Below, piece by piece: positions 1-5,308 of a DNA stretch of 6,132 nt. The position numbers and the translations under genes were made by a program. The stretch is taken from contig JAJRTI010000363.1 in the NCBI GenBank assembly GCA_024278415.1, forward strand, positions 1-6,132, in the 5' to 3' direction. The notes under the pieces are model-generated. The model was not told the DNA's origin, ran no database searches, and saw only the letters and a program-made list of their open reading frames with translations. The stretch is from Planctomycetota bacterium. Lineage in GTDB: Bacteria; Planctomycetota; Brocadiia; JAJRTI01. How positions within the stretch are numbered: position 1 is the first letter of the stretch; every line of letters starts with the position of its first letter.

Positions 1-673
1 CGGCGACGAATCGCCCGAGCCGGAGCCGGCCAAGGTGAAGCCGCCGGAGATGTGCCAGGGCTGTATGTATCACGTGGTGTTCGACGTGTTCCGCAAGCTC
101 GACTGCATCGTGGCTGGGGACATCGGCTGCTACACACTCGGCGCGCTGCCCCCGCACGAGGCCATGGACTCGCAGCTCTGCATGGGCGCGAGCATCGGCA
201 TGGGCCTCGGCATGCGCCACGTGCTGCCGGACGACGAGGCCGCGCGCGTGGTGAGCGTGATCGGCGACAGCACGTTCGTCCACGCCGGGCTCACCGGCCT
301 CGCGGAGATGATCTACAACCCGCCCGCGTCGGGCCACGTGCTCGTGATTCTCGATAACGGCACCACCGCGATGACCGGCCTCCAGGAACATCCCGGCACC
401 GGACGGGACCTGCGCGGCCGGCCCACGGGCCGCGTCGTGTTCGAGGACCTGGCGCGCACGCTCGGAGTGCCGCGCGTGCACGTGGTCGACCCCATCGAAG
501 AGGCCGGCGCGTTCGAGCGAGTACTGAGCGAATGTCTCGACAGCCGCGAGTTGGCCGTCATCGTCGTGCGCCGGCCCTGTCTGCTCGCAGCGCGCAAGAG
601 CAAGTCGCCTCGGCGACGCGATGCGGAAGCCGCAATCCCCCCCTTCAAGGGGGGGGAACCGAAGGGGGGGTAG
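1..673 (+). CDS. iorA: Indolepyruvate:ferredoxin oxidoreductase, alpha subunit, C-terminal part (5' end outside window)
   Basis: The frame is open from base 2, so this is the 3' part of a longer gene; 223 codons are visible. IorA holds the thiamine diphosphate that decarboxylates aryl-2-oxoacids such as indolepyruvate and passes electrons to ferredoxin. Visible residues show the C-terminal TPP-binding domain: CQGC at 18-21, then GDIGCYTLG, CMGASIGMGLGM, the Mg/TPP-type segment GDSTFVHAG with a downstream Asn (IYNPP), and LDNGTTAMTGLQEHPGTG. The domain finishes near RRPCLLAARKSK. Typical IorA proteins then continue into a Cys-rich 2[4Fe-4S] ferredoxin domain. Here no Cys follows, and the protein ends IPPFKGGEPKGG, translated from a C/G-rich repeat. 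The sequence shows this absence; whether the domain was lost or is encoded elsewhere is unknown. iorB follows in the same direction, 111 bp downstream. Family assignment is firm; activity of this form is uncertain. Confidence 0.9.
   Translation, partial: GDESPEPEPAKVKPPEMCQGCMYHVVFDVFRKLDCIVAGDIGCYTLGALPPHEAMDSQLCMGASIGMGLGMRHVLPDDEAARVVSVIGDSTFVHAGLTGLAEMIYNPPASGHVLVILDNGTTAMTGLQEHPGTGRDLRGRPTGRVVFEDLARTLGVPRVHVVDPIEEAGAFERVLSECLDSRELAVIVVRRPCLLAARKSKSPRRRDAEAAIPPFKGGEPKGG
634..671. repeat. C/G-tract palindromic repeat overlapping the iorA 3' end
   Basis: A run of seven C (637-643), TTCAA, then eight G (649-656) forms a near-perfect hairpin. After AACC, the block closes with GAAGGGGGGG (661-670), the reverse complement of CCCCCCCTTC at 637-646, so the unit has 10-bp terminal inverted repeats. 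It encodes the last residues of iorA, and the iorA stop codon (671-673) sits at its edge. The 10-mer GCGGAAGCCG occurs on both sides (623-632 and 679-688), as a target-site duplication would. Similar dispersed C/G-tract palindromes are common in environmental bacterial genomes; I recall that pattern and have not searched for it. Confidence 0.75.
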
Positions 674-696
674 CCTTGGCGGAAGCCGTTCGGCCG

Positions 697-729
697 CCCC
701 CTGCTGACCCCCTGCTGACCCCCTGTGGT
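697..729. repeat. 11-bp tandem repeat (CCCCCTGCTGA)
   Basis: CCCCCTGCTGA is present at 697-707 and again, exactly, at 708-718. A third degenerate copy (CCCCCTGTGGT) follows at 719-729. It lies in the iorA-iorB spacer, just after the C/G palindrome. No function is evident. Confidence 0.75.
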
Positions 730-748
730 CCCCCCTGGGAGGGGGGAC
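728..748. repeat. GTCCCCCC/GGGGGGAC inverted repeat
   Basis: GTCCCCCC (728-735) and GGGGGGAC (741-748) are perfect 8-bp inverted arms around a TGGGA loop. This is the third C/G-tract element in the iorA-iorB spacer. It could form a stable hairpin in the transcript about 40 nt before iorB, but there is no U-tract, so it is not a standard terminator. Confidence 0.65.
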
Positions 749-766
749 GCGGATCGCATCGTGTCC

Positions 767-780
767 CCAGACACCAGACA
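767..780. repeat. Heptanucleotide tandem repeat (CCAGACA)x2 before iorB
   Basis: CCAGACA occurs twice in tandem (767-773, 774-780) and ends 4 bp before the iorB ATG, occupying the place where a ribosome binding site would be expected. No purine-rich Shine-Dalgarno sequence is visible there. Two copies is a short array, so chance is possible, but the 7-bp period matches that of the array at the end of iorB. Confidence 0.5.
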
Positions 781-784
781 CCCA

Positions 785-1261
785 ATGAACTCCCCTGTGA
801 CCAGCATCGTCGTCGTCGGCATCGGAGGCCAGGGCGTGATCCGCGCGTCGGACATCCTGGCCGAGGCCGCGTTCCGCGCGGGGCACGACGTGAAGAAGAG
901 CGAGGTGCGGGGCATGAGCCAGCGGGGCGGATACGTGGCGAGCGACGTGCGGTTCGGCGAGCACGTACTCAGCCCGGTCGTGCCCATGGGAGAGGCGGAC
1001 TACCTGGTGGCGACCGATGCAGACCAGATCACGCCGAGCCTGCCGCGGCTCGCGGAGGGGGGCATTGTGGTGGAGCCGAGCGCGATCGACACGGCCAAGC
1101 TCCCACATCCCAAGAGCCTGAACGTCGCGCTGCTCGGCGCGCTGAGCGTGCACCTCGACATCCCCGGGGAACACTGGGTCGAGGCCATCAAGAGCAACCT
1201 GCCACCCAAGGTGCACGATGTGAACGTGGCTGCGTTCGAACTCGGAATGGTTGATGGTTGA
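785..1261 (+). CDS. iorB: Indolepyruvate:ferredoxin oxidoreductase, beta subunit
   Basis: This encodes 158 residues of the gamma-type (pyruvate/ketoisovalerate oxidoreductase) domain that pairs with IorA to oxidise aryl-2-oxoacids with ferredoxin. Residues 7-17 give the hydrophobic strand and glycine turn VVVGIGGQG, and residues 37-49 give KKSEVRGMSQRGG, a signature of IorB. The C-terminal part NVALLGALSVHL (113-124) and NVAAFELG (147-154) also fits. The protein is shorter than the roughly 190-200 residues usual for IorB; the gap falls near residues 93-112, between the central strand and the NVALLGAL helix. I chose ATG 785 because homology begins right after it; an upstream GTG at 725 would add 20 residues derived from repeats. 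No clear Shine-Dalgarno sequence precedes the ATG, so translation may depend on iorA or on a weak site. The last four residues, MVDG, are encoded by a heptamer repeat. Confidence 0.9.
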   Translation: MNSPVTSIVVVGIGGQGVIRASDILAEAAFRAGHDVKKSEVRGMSQRGGYVASDVRFGEHVLSPVVPMGEADYLVATDADQITPSLPRLAEGGIVVEPSAIDTAKLPHPKSLNVALLGALSVHLDIPGEHWVEAIKSNLPPKVHDVNVAAFELGMVDG

Positions 1262-1270
1262 TGGTTGATG
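1247..1270. repeat. Heptanucleotide tandem repeat (GGTTGAT)x3 across the iorB stop
   Basis: GGTTGAT occurs at 1249-1255, 1256-1262 and 1263-1269, preceded by AT and followed by G. Because the period is 7, the array shifts frame and supplies the iorB TGA stop (1259-1261). A shorter copy in the opposite orientation lies at 1292-1304, inside the end of the convergent gene. Confidence 0.85.
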
Positions 1271-1304
1271 CGAAGAACGCATTGCCACATTAACCATCAA
1301 CCAT
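1247..1304. terminator. Candidate bidirectional hairpin between convergent genes
   Basis: ATGGTTGATGGTT (1247-1259, also in register at 1254-1266) is the exact reverse complement of AACCATCAACCAT (1292-1304), giving a 13-bp stem. The closest pairing leaves a 25-nt loop. It lies exactly between the convergent stop codons at 1261 and 1290, where a shared terminator would be expected. There is no U-tract on either side and the stem is A/T-rich, so intrinsic termination is doubtful; it may simply be two inverted copies of a dispersed repeat. Confidence 0.35.
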
Positions 1305-3884
1305 CCGCACCTGCCACGGCTCCATGCGGAAGCGTCGTGTCCGGCCGAGCCACTGGATCGCGACGTCCTGCGCGGCGCCGCTCACGTTCACCGCGACCGC
1401 GGCTTTCGAGCCATCGGGCGCCTCGAACGCGTTGAGCAAGATCGGCGCGAACGGCGCGTGCGATTCGCCTGCGGCCGTTGGCGACAGAAGTTTCGGCGGG
1501 CGGAGCATCTTGCCGAGGAGCAGATACGGCCGGCCCGCGCCGTGGAACAGCTCAACCCACTGCTTGACCAGGTCGTGCTCCATCGGCTTGCCACGGTTCA
1601 TGAGCGGGCGCCATTCGCCGCCGACGCGCACGTCGATGGCCGCGTCGTCAACCCACAGCCGGGCCGCGCCGTTCACGTGGATCATGATGCGCAGGAAGTC
1701 CGCGCCCTCGGGCATGGTGAACTCGACGCTCCTTTGCTGCCAGTCGCCGGGCCGCGGGAACAGGATGCGCCAGCTTCCCTTGCCCTTGAGCTTGCGCGTG
1801 AGCGCGGCCAGGCCGATGCCGTTGGGCTTGGCCATGTGCTCGACCTTCAGCCACACGCGCATGCGGTACGTTCGGCCCGCTTCGAGCGCGCCGGGTCCGA
1901 TGGACACGTTCTGCGAGACTTGCACGGTGTCGCCCGCGGCGTTTTCCAGCCGCAGGCTCGCGGCGCCGCTGTGCTTCGTCTGCTCGTCGCGGAACGCCTT
2001 GCCGGCGTACGCCTTGCCCTTCCAGCCCTTCACCTTCTGCCAGCCGCGGGGCGCGGCGCCGGCCCACTCCTCCATGCCGCCGTTGGTGAGCATCGGCGCG
2101 GGCACGACCGGCCAGTGCGGCACCCAATGCGGGATCTGGCCGGTCACGATGCAGTACGCCAAGTTGAGCCGGTCGCCGCGGCGGGGGTTGCTCTGGAACA
2201 CGGGCAGGAACTCGTGGTACAGGTATCCGAACACGGACGTCTGCACGAGCCCCGGCAGCTTGGGCCAGCGCTTCGTCTGGTAGTCGCGGTAGTCCTGCAC
2301 GCCGATGAGCTGGTTGCAGAACTCCTGCGGCTCTTCGATGGACAGCACCGCGCCGGGCTGCACCTCGCGGCAGGCCTTGGCCAGCGAACGGAGCTGGTCG
2401 CGGAACGCGTCCATGTCCCACACGCCCGGCCCCGGCGGGTGGCCGTGCTGCGTGCTGAAGCAGTTGCCGTTGCCCGGGGCCGCGGCGCCCACGACCTGGT
2501 CGACCTGCACCATGTCGCACCCGCGCTTCATCAACTCAACGCAACTGCGGTTGAACCACTCCCGCGTCCACGCGTCGCCGCGGCAGAGGACCGCGTTGCG
2601 GCCTCCTTGGAGCCAATTGCGCTTGACGACCATCGGGCTGCCGTCGCGATTGATGAGCGCGTGCGGCATGCCGGTCTTCTTGAAATCATCCCAATCCGTC
2701 CACTCGAACGAGCCGTCGGGCTTCTTGCGATACTCGACGTTCCAGTAGTAGCCCGACGGCCAAGGGAACGCGTGGCCGCCCGCGGCTTTGGCCGCGGCCA
2801 CGACGCGGGCGAAGCCCTCCTCGGACGGGAACGGCGGGAAGTACTTGGGCGAAACCCACGAGCCCACGCGCTCCCAACCCCACAGCGCGACGATGAGCGG
2901 AGTCCCGGAGAAAGACTTGCCCCAGTACTCGCGCAGCCAGACCTCCACGCGCGCGGGATCGCTGAGCCAATGCCGGCTGAAGCGGATCATGGCCGGCCCG
3001 GCCTTCATCCAGTCGGGGATGTCCGTGCGGTCCGCGTAGCGCGTCGCGCACCACGGCTGCTTCAGCGCCCACTGCTTGTAGAGGTCCGCCGCGTCGCGCC
3101 AATCGGCCGGCTCGCCGGCGGTCTTGGCTGCGAACGTGCGGGTGCTGATCTCGTAGCCCAGATCGAACGGCTCGCCGAGGCGATGGAAGGCCCTCCGTCT
3201 CCATGTCCAGCGCACGCCCCTTTTCGTGCGCCGGAATTCGAGCGTCTTGGGATAGCCGCGGTTGTCGCGCGTGTGCGAGAGGAGGCCGGCCTTGGGCGAA
3301 TAGTAGCACCCGAACTGCGCGGCGAGCGGGCCCGGCTGGCTGACGGCCATGCTCCATCCCGGCTTCCATTGGCTGGGGTTGCGGTACACGCCGCCCTTGG
3401 TGATGCCCGCGACGAACGCGTCGTTCGCGCCGTCGCCCTTCAGCGGCGCGCGCAGTTCGAGGATGGGGAATTTCACCTCCTCGATCACGATCGGCTCGCG
3501 GCCGGTGACGCGCAGGCTCCAGCGCACGTCTCCGGTGTCGCCGCCCCACACGCGGCACGTGGCGTGCACGTCGCGGCCTCCGATGCGCTTGAACACGAGC
3601 GTGACCGCGTCGCGGCCGCGTCGCCATTCGACGCGCTCCGCGCTCCGGCTCGCGAGCCACTTCCGCCTGCCCAACGCGTCGCCGGGCTGGGTGTAAGAGA
3701 TGAGGAACAGGTCTTCCGCCGCGCCCGCATCGACAAACTCCGCGCCCGTCGGACGGTCGCGGAGCGAGACCACCGCGCCGCGCTTCTCCTGGCTCAGGAG
3801 CACGGCGATGCGGTCGCCCTGAACCGGCACGGGCTCGGCAGCGAGGGCCGAGATGAGGGATACCAGCAGGAGGCAGTGGCTCAT
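1290..3884 (-). CDS. Secreted DUF6259-like glycoside hydrolase-type protein with inserted carbohydrate-binding module
   Basis: This encodes 864 residues. The ATG at 3884 is chosen because GGAG lies 6 nt upstream and the protein then opens with a signal peptide (MSHCLLLVSLISALAAEP, cleavage probably near residue 16), so export is expected. Residues about 17-270 form a beta-rich N-terminal domain. Residues about 290-590 look like a TIM barrel, with RFSRHW, LIVALWGWE and MVQVDQV. D462 in VQVDQV and E517/E518 in LSIEEPQ are plausible catalytic acids, inferred from position only. Residues about 596-753 resemble a CBM4/9-type carbohydrate-binding module (NGGMEEW, SGAASLRLE, YRMRVWLKV, LWVDDAAIDV). 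The barrel seems to resume at about 768-800 (GRPYLLLGKMLRPP), followed by a small C-terminal beta domain. The overall pattern matches DUF6259-type proteins as I recall them; the substrate is unknown. It is convergent with iorB and divergent from lpxA. Confidence 0.8.
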   Translation of the reverse strand: MSHCLLLVSLISALAAEPVPVQGDRIAVLLSQEKRGAVVSLRDRPTGAEFVDAGAAEDLFLISYTQPGDALGRRKWLASRSAERVEWRRGRDAVTLVFKRIGGRDVHATCRVWGGDTGDVRWSLRVTGREPIVIEEVKFPILELRAPLKGDGANDAFVAGITKGGVYRNPSQWKPGWSMAVSQPGPLAAQFGCYYSPKAGLLSHTRDNRGYPKTLEFRRTKRGVRWTWRRRAFHRLGEPFDLGYEISTRTFAAKTAGEPADWRDAADLYKQWALKQPWCATRYADRTDIPDWMKAGPAMIRFSRHWLSDPARVEVWLREYWGKSFSGTPLIVALWGWERVGSWVSPKYFPPFPSEEGFARVVAAAKAAGGHAFPWPSGYYWNVEYRKKPDGSFEWTDWDDFKKTGMPHALINRDGSPMVVKRNWLQGGRNAVLCRGDAWTREWFNRSCVELMKRGCDMVQVDQVVGAAAPGNGNCFSTQHGHPPGPGVWDMDAFRDQLRSLAKACREVQPGAVLSIEEPQEFCNQLIGVQDYRDYQTKRWPKLPGLVQTSVFGYLYHEFLPVFQSNPRRGDRLNLAYCIVTGQIPHWVPHWPVVPAPMLTNGGMEEWAGAAPRGWQKVKGWKGKAYAGKAFRDEQTKHSGAASLRLENAAGDTVQVSQNVSIGPGALEAGRTYRMRVWLKVEHMAKPNGIGLAALTRKLKGKGSWRILFPRPGDWQQRSVEFTMPEGADFLRIMIHVNGAARLWVDDAAIDVRVGGEWRPLMNRGKPMEHDLVKQWVELFHGAGRPYLLLGKMLRPPKLLSPTAAGESHAPFAPILLNAFEAPDGSKAAVAVNVSGAAQDVAIQWLGRTRRFRMEPWQVRMVDG

Positions 3885-3890
3885 GGCGCG

Positions 3891-3894
3891 CTCC
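3891..3894 (-). promoter_or_regulatory. Ribosome binding site deciding the start of the secreted glycosidase-like gene
   Basis: Read on the minus strand, GGAG stands 6 nt before the ATG at 3882-3884. An in-frame ATG at 3929 would add 15 hydrophilic residues ahead of the hydrophobic signal-peptide core and lacks this support, so the inner start is preferred. Confidence 0.65.
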
Positions 3895-3927
3895 GGTGAG
3901 AAACGATACGTTTGCCAGTCCTCTTGC

Positions 3928-3957
3928 ATCGTAGCATGTGCTGGAATCGGGGCGCAA
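3928..3957 (-). promoter_or_regulatory. Candidate sigma-70-type promoter for the secreted glycosidase-like gene
   Basis: On the minus strand, TTGCGC (3957-3952) and TACGAT (3933-3928) are 18 bp apart. The -10 matches the consensus at four of six bases and is preceded by TGC, an extended -10. The -35 is weak (three of six). Transcription would start about 37 nt before the chosen ATG. This is a pattern match only. Confidence 0.3.
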
Positions 3958-3989
3958 CGCAGGTGTGGTCCGCCGGCAAGGGCAAAGCA

Positions 3990-4196
3990 TGTCCCTCCGG
4001 GACAGGCAGGGCATCAGGCATTTCCGGTTCCCCTTCGGGGAACGTTGGATTCACGCATCCGCGTACCCAGGGTAGCGAGCTTCGCTCGCGAACCCTGGGC
4101 TGATATCCGGAATCCCGTTGGGATTCCGGCCTCTGCGCTCAGGGCTGCTGACGTAAGGAACGCGTGGCCGGCGCCCAGCCATCCCGAACGGGGATG
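3990..4196. repeat. Cluster of five short stem-loops in the divergent spacer
   Basis: The spacer 3885-4303 holds no credible gene. Its centre has five inverted repeats: TGTCCC/GGGACA (3990-4004, loop TCC); GTTCCCC/GGGGAAC (4027-4043, loop TTC); a two-part hairpin at 4066-4099 with outer arms CCCAGGGT/ACCCTGGG and inner arms GCGAGC/GCTCGC around TTC; CCGGAATCCC/GGGATTCCGG (4107-4129, loop GTT); and CATCCC/GGGATG (4180-4196, loop GAACG). All arms are exact. The block resembles compound REP-like intergenic elements that I associate with Planctomycetota and related phyla. Open frames across it are translations of repeats. It separates the two divergent promoter candidates. Confidence 0.8.
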
Positions 4197-4228
4197 CGGA
4201 TACCAGCCCGCAGGCATGCGCGCGAATG

Positions 4229-4257
4229 TTGACTTTGGCCGGGCAACTCGCTACCTT
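4229..4257 (+). promoter_or_regulatory. Candidate sigma-70-type promoter for lpxA
   Basis: TTGACT (4229-4234, five of six to consensus) lies 17 bp before TACCTT (4252-4257, three of six). Transcription would begin near 4264 and leave a leader of about 40 nt containing the AAGGAG site. The -35 and the spacing are good, and the -10 is weak. Confidence 0.45.
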
Positions 4258-4291
4258 CTGGCAAAGCCCCACAACCGCCCATTCGCGCCGC

Positions 4292-4297
4292 AAGGAG
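4292..4297 (+). promoter_or_regulatory. Strong ribosome binding site fixing the lpxA GTG start
   Basis: AAGGAG lies 6 nt before the GTG at 4304. It favours this start over an in-frame ATG at 4226, which lies upstream of the promoter candidate's expected start site and would add 26 residues with no family resemblance. Confidence 0.8.
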
Positions 4298-4303
4298 TCG
4301 CAC

Positions 4304-5128
4304 GTGTCCAACAACGATATTCACCCGTCCGCCATGATCGCCGACGACGTCGAACTTGGAGAAGGCAACAAGATCGGCCCGGGCGTCATCATCGAATCGG
4401 GCTGCAAGATCGGCAACGAGAACGTGTTTTGGCCCAACGCGTACGTCGGCCCGGGCACGACCCTGGCCGACCGCAACACGGTGCACATGGGCGCGATCAT
4501 CGGGCACGAGCCCCAAGACCGCGACTTCGACCGCGCGCCCAGCTACACGGTCATCGGGTCGGGCAACACCTTCCGCGAGTATTGCTCCGTGCACCGCGGC
4601 ACCGGCGAAGGCACGAGCACGACCATCGGCGACGGCTGTTTCCTCATGGCCTACACCCACATCGCGCACAACTGCAAGGTGGGCAACGGCGTGATCCTCG
4701 TGAACTACGCGGGCGTGTCCGGCCATTGCGAGATCCACGACAACGCCCAGCTCTCGGGCCTGACCGCGCTGCACCAGTTCACGCGCGTGGGCCGGCTCGC
4801 GTTCCTCAGCGCCCTCTCCGGCACCAACAAGGATCTTCCCCCTTTCTGCATCGGCTACGGCCGGCCCGCAGTGGTCGTCGCGGTGAACCGCGTGGGGCTC
4901 AAGCGCGCGGGCTTCACGCAAGAGGAGCGCAGCCAGGTCAAGGAGGCATTCAAGCTCATCTACCGATCCGGGCTCGTGTTGTCGGAGGCGCTGGCCAAGA
5001 TCGAGGAGCAGTTCGACTCCGCCCCCATCAAGGAACTCGTGCAATTCTGCCGCGACAGCAAACGGGGCATCTGCGTCGGCATGCGCCAAGACAGCGCGTC
5101 CGGCCGATCGAGAGATTTCGAAAACTAA
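4304..5128 (+). CDS. lpxA: Acyl-[ACP]--UDP-N-acetylglucosamine O-acyltransferase
   Basis: This encodes 274 residues, close to the usual 260-270. LpxA is a cytoplasmic trimer that moves a 3-hydroxyacyl chain from acyl carrier protein to UDP-GlcNAc, the first step of lipid A synthesis. The N-terminal two thirds show left-handed beta-helix hexapeptide repeats (IHPSAM, VELGEGNKIGPGVII, TTIGDGC). HIAHNC at 119-124 places the catalytic base at H122 (E. coli H125). H141 and H157 match E. coli H144 and H160. The C-terminal helices read VGLKRAGF (197-204) and end at SKRGIC. Two substrate-site positions differ from E. coli: D74 for K76, and A170 for the hydrocarbon-ruler G173. The numbering comes from manual alignment with the E. 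coli sequence as I remember it. The gene stands alone here, without fabZ, lpxB or lpxD beside it. A related acyltransferase paralogue is the main alternative. Confidence 0.88.
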   Translation: MSNNDIHPSAMIADDVELGEGNKIGPGVIIESGCKIGNENVFWPNAYVGPGTTLADRNTVHMGAIIGHEPQDRDFDRAPSYTVIGSGNTFREYCSVHRGTGEGTSTTIGDGCFLMAYTHIAHNCKVGNGVILVNYAGVSGHCEIHDNAQLSGLTALHQFTRVGRLAFLSALSGTNKDLPPFCIGYGRPAVVVAVNRVGLKRAGFTQEERSQVKEAFKLIYRSGLVLSEALAKIEEQFDSAPIKELVQFCRDSKRGICVGMRQDSASGRSRDFEN

Positions 5129-5185
5129 CGCGGGCTTCGTCAGCTTCCTCTCGATGTTCTCAGCGACGTAGGTCTCTGGTTCATA

Positions 5186-5284
5186 GTAGGGCGATTCATC
5201 GCCCGTTTTCTGCGCCCAGGCTCGTAGTAGGGCGATTTATCGCCCGTCTCTGCGTTCGGAGCGACGGGCGATAAATCGCCCTAC
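5186..5284. repeat. Three copies of a 21-bp palindromic repeat (GTAGGGCGATTYATCGCCC core)
   Basis: Direct copies lie at 5186-5206 and 5227-5247 and differ at one base in the loop (TC or TT). The first two share flanks, including a following CTGCG, and are offset by 41 bp. A third copy at 5264-5284 is an exact inverted match of the second, 16 bp away. Each unit is also a palindrome, with GGGCGAT/ATCGCCC arms around two bases. Copies two and three can form a 21-bp hairpin with a 16-nt loop, ending 15 bp before the GAGGGAG site of the next gene. The rest of the 5129-5308 spacer shows nothing further. Confidence 0.9.
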
Positions 5285-5298
5285 TGCAAACCTGACAC

Positions 5299-5305
5299 GA
5301 GGGAG
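5299..5305 (+). promoter_or_regulatory. Ribosome binding site for the B12-binding/radical SAM gene
   Basis: GAGGGAG gives GAGG 6 nt before TTG 5309, or GGAG 12 nt before GTG 5318. The first spacing is better, so TTG is preferred, but only weakly. The two starts differ by three residues. Confidence 0.5.
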
Positions 5306-5308
5306 CGA

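Noticed and set aside
725..784. Upstream GTG start for iorB at 725
   Set aside because: The extra 20 residues derive from the repeat spacer and precede the conserved N-terminus, which begins naturally at ATG 785.
1458..3899. An 813-codon open frame on the + strand, antisense to the secreted glycosidase-like gene
   Set aside because: Its product is low-complexity (Ala, Arg, His, Val, Leu rich) with no domain, as expected from the complement of a G+C-rich gene. The minus-strand frame has a signal peptide, a Shine-Dalgarno sequence and domain structure.
4014..4314. Small minus-strand frames (67 and 87 codons) in the divergent spacer
   Set aside because: They are translations of the hairpin repeats and have no ribosome binding site or family resemblance.
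4139..5089. A 316-codon minus-strand open frame across lpxA
   Set aside because: Composition is biased and there is no recognisable domain. The + strand encodes a clear LpxA with catalytic His and a good ribosome binding site.
3853..5274. A 473-codon + strand frame running through the hairpin cluster and lpxA
   Set aside because: It is out of frame with lpxA, crosses two repeat blocks and contains Arg/His-rich sequence typical of a shadow frame.
5186..5284. CRISPR array
   Set aside because: There are only three units, one is inverted, the spacers are unequal (20 and 16 bp), and no cas gene is present.
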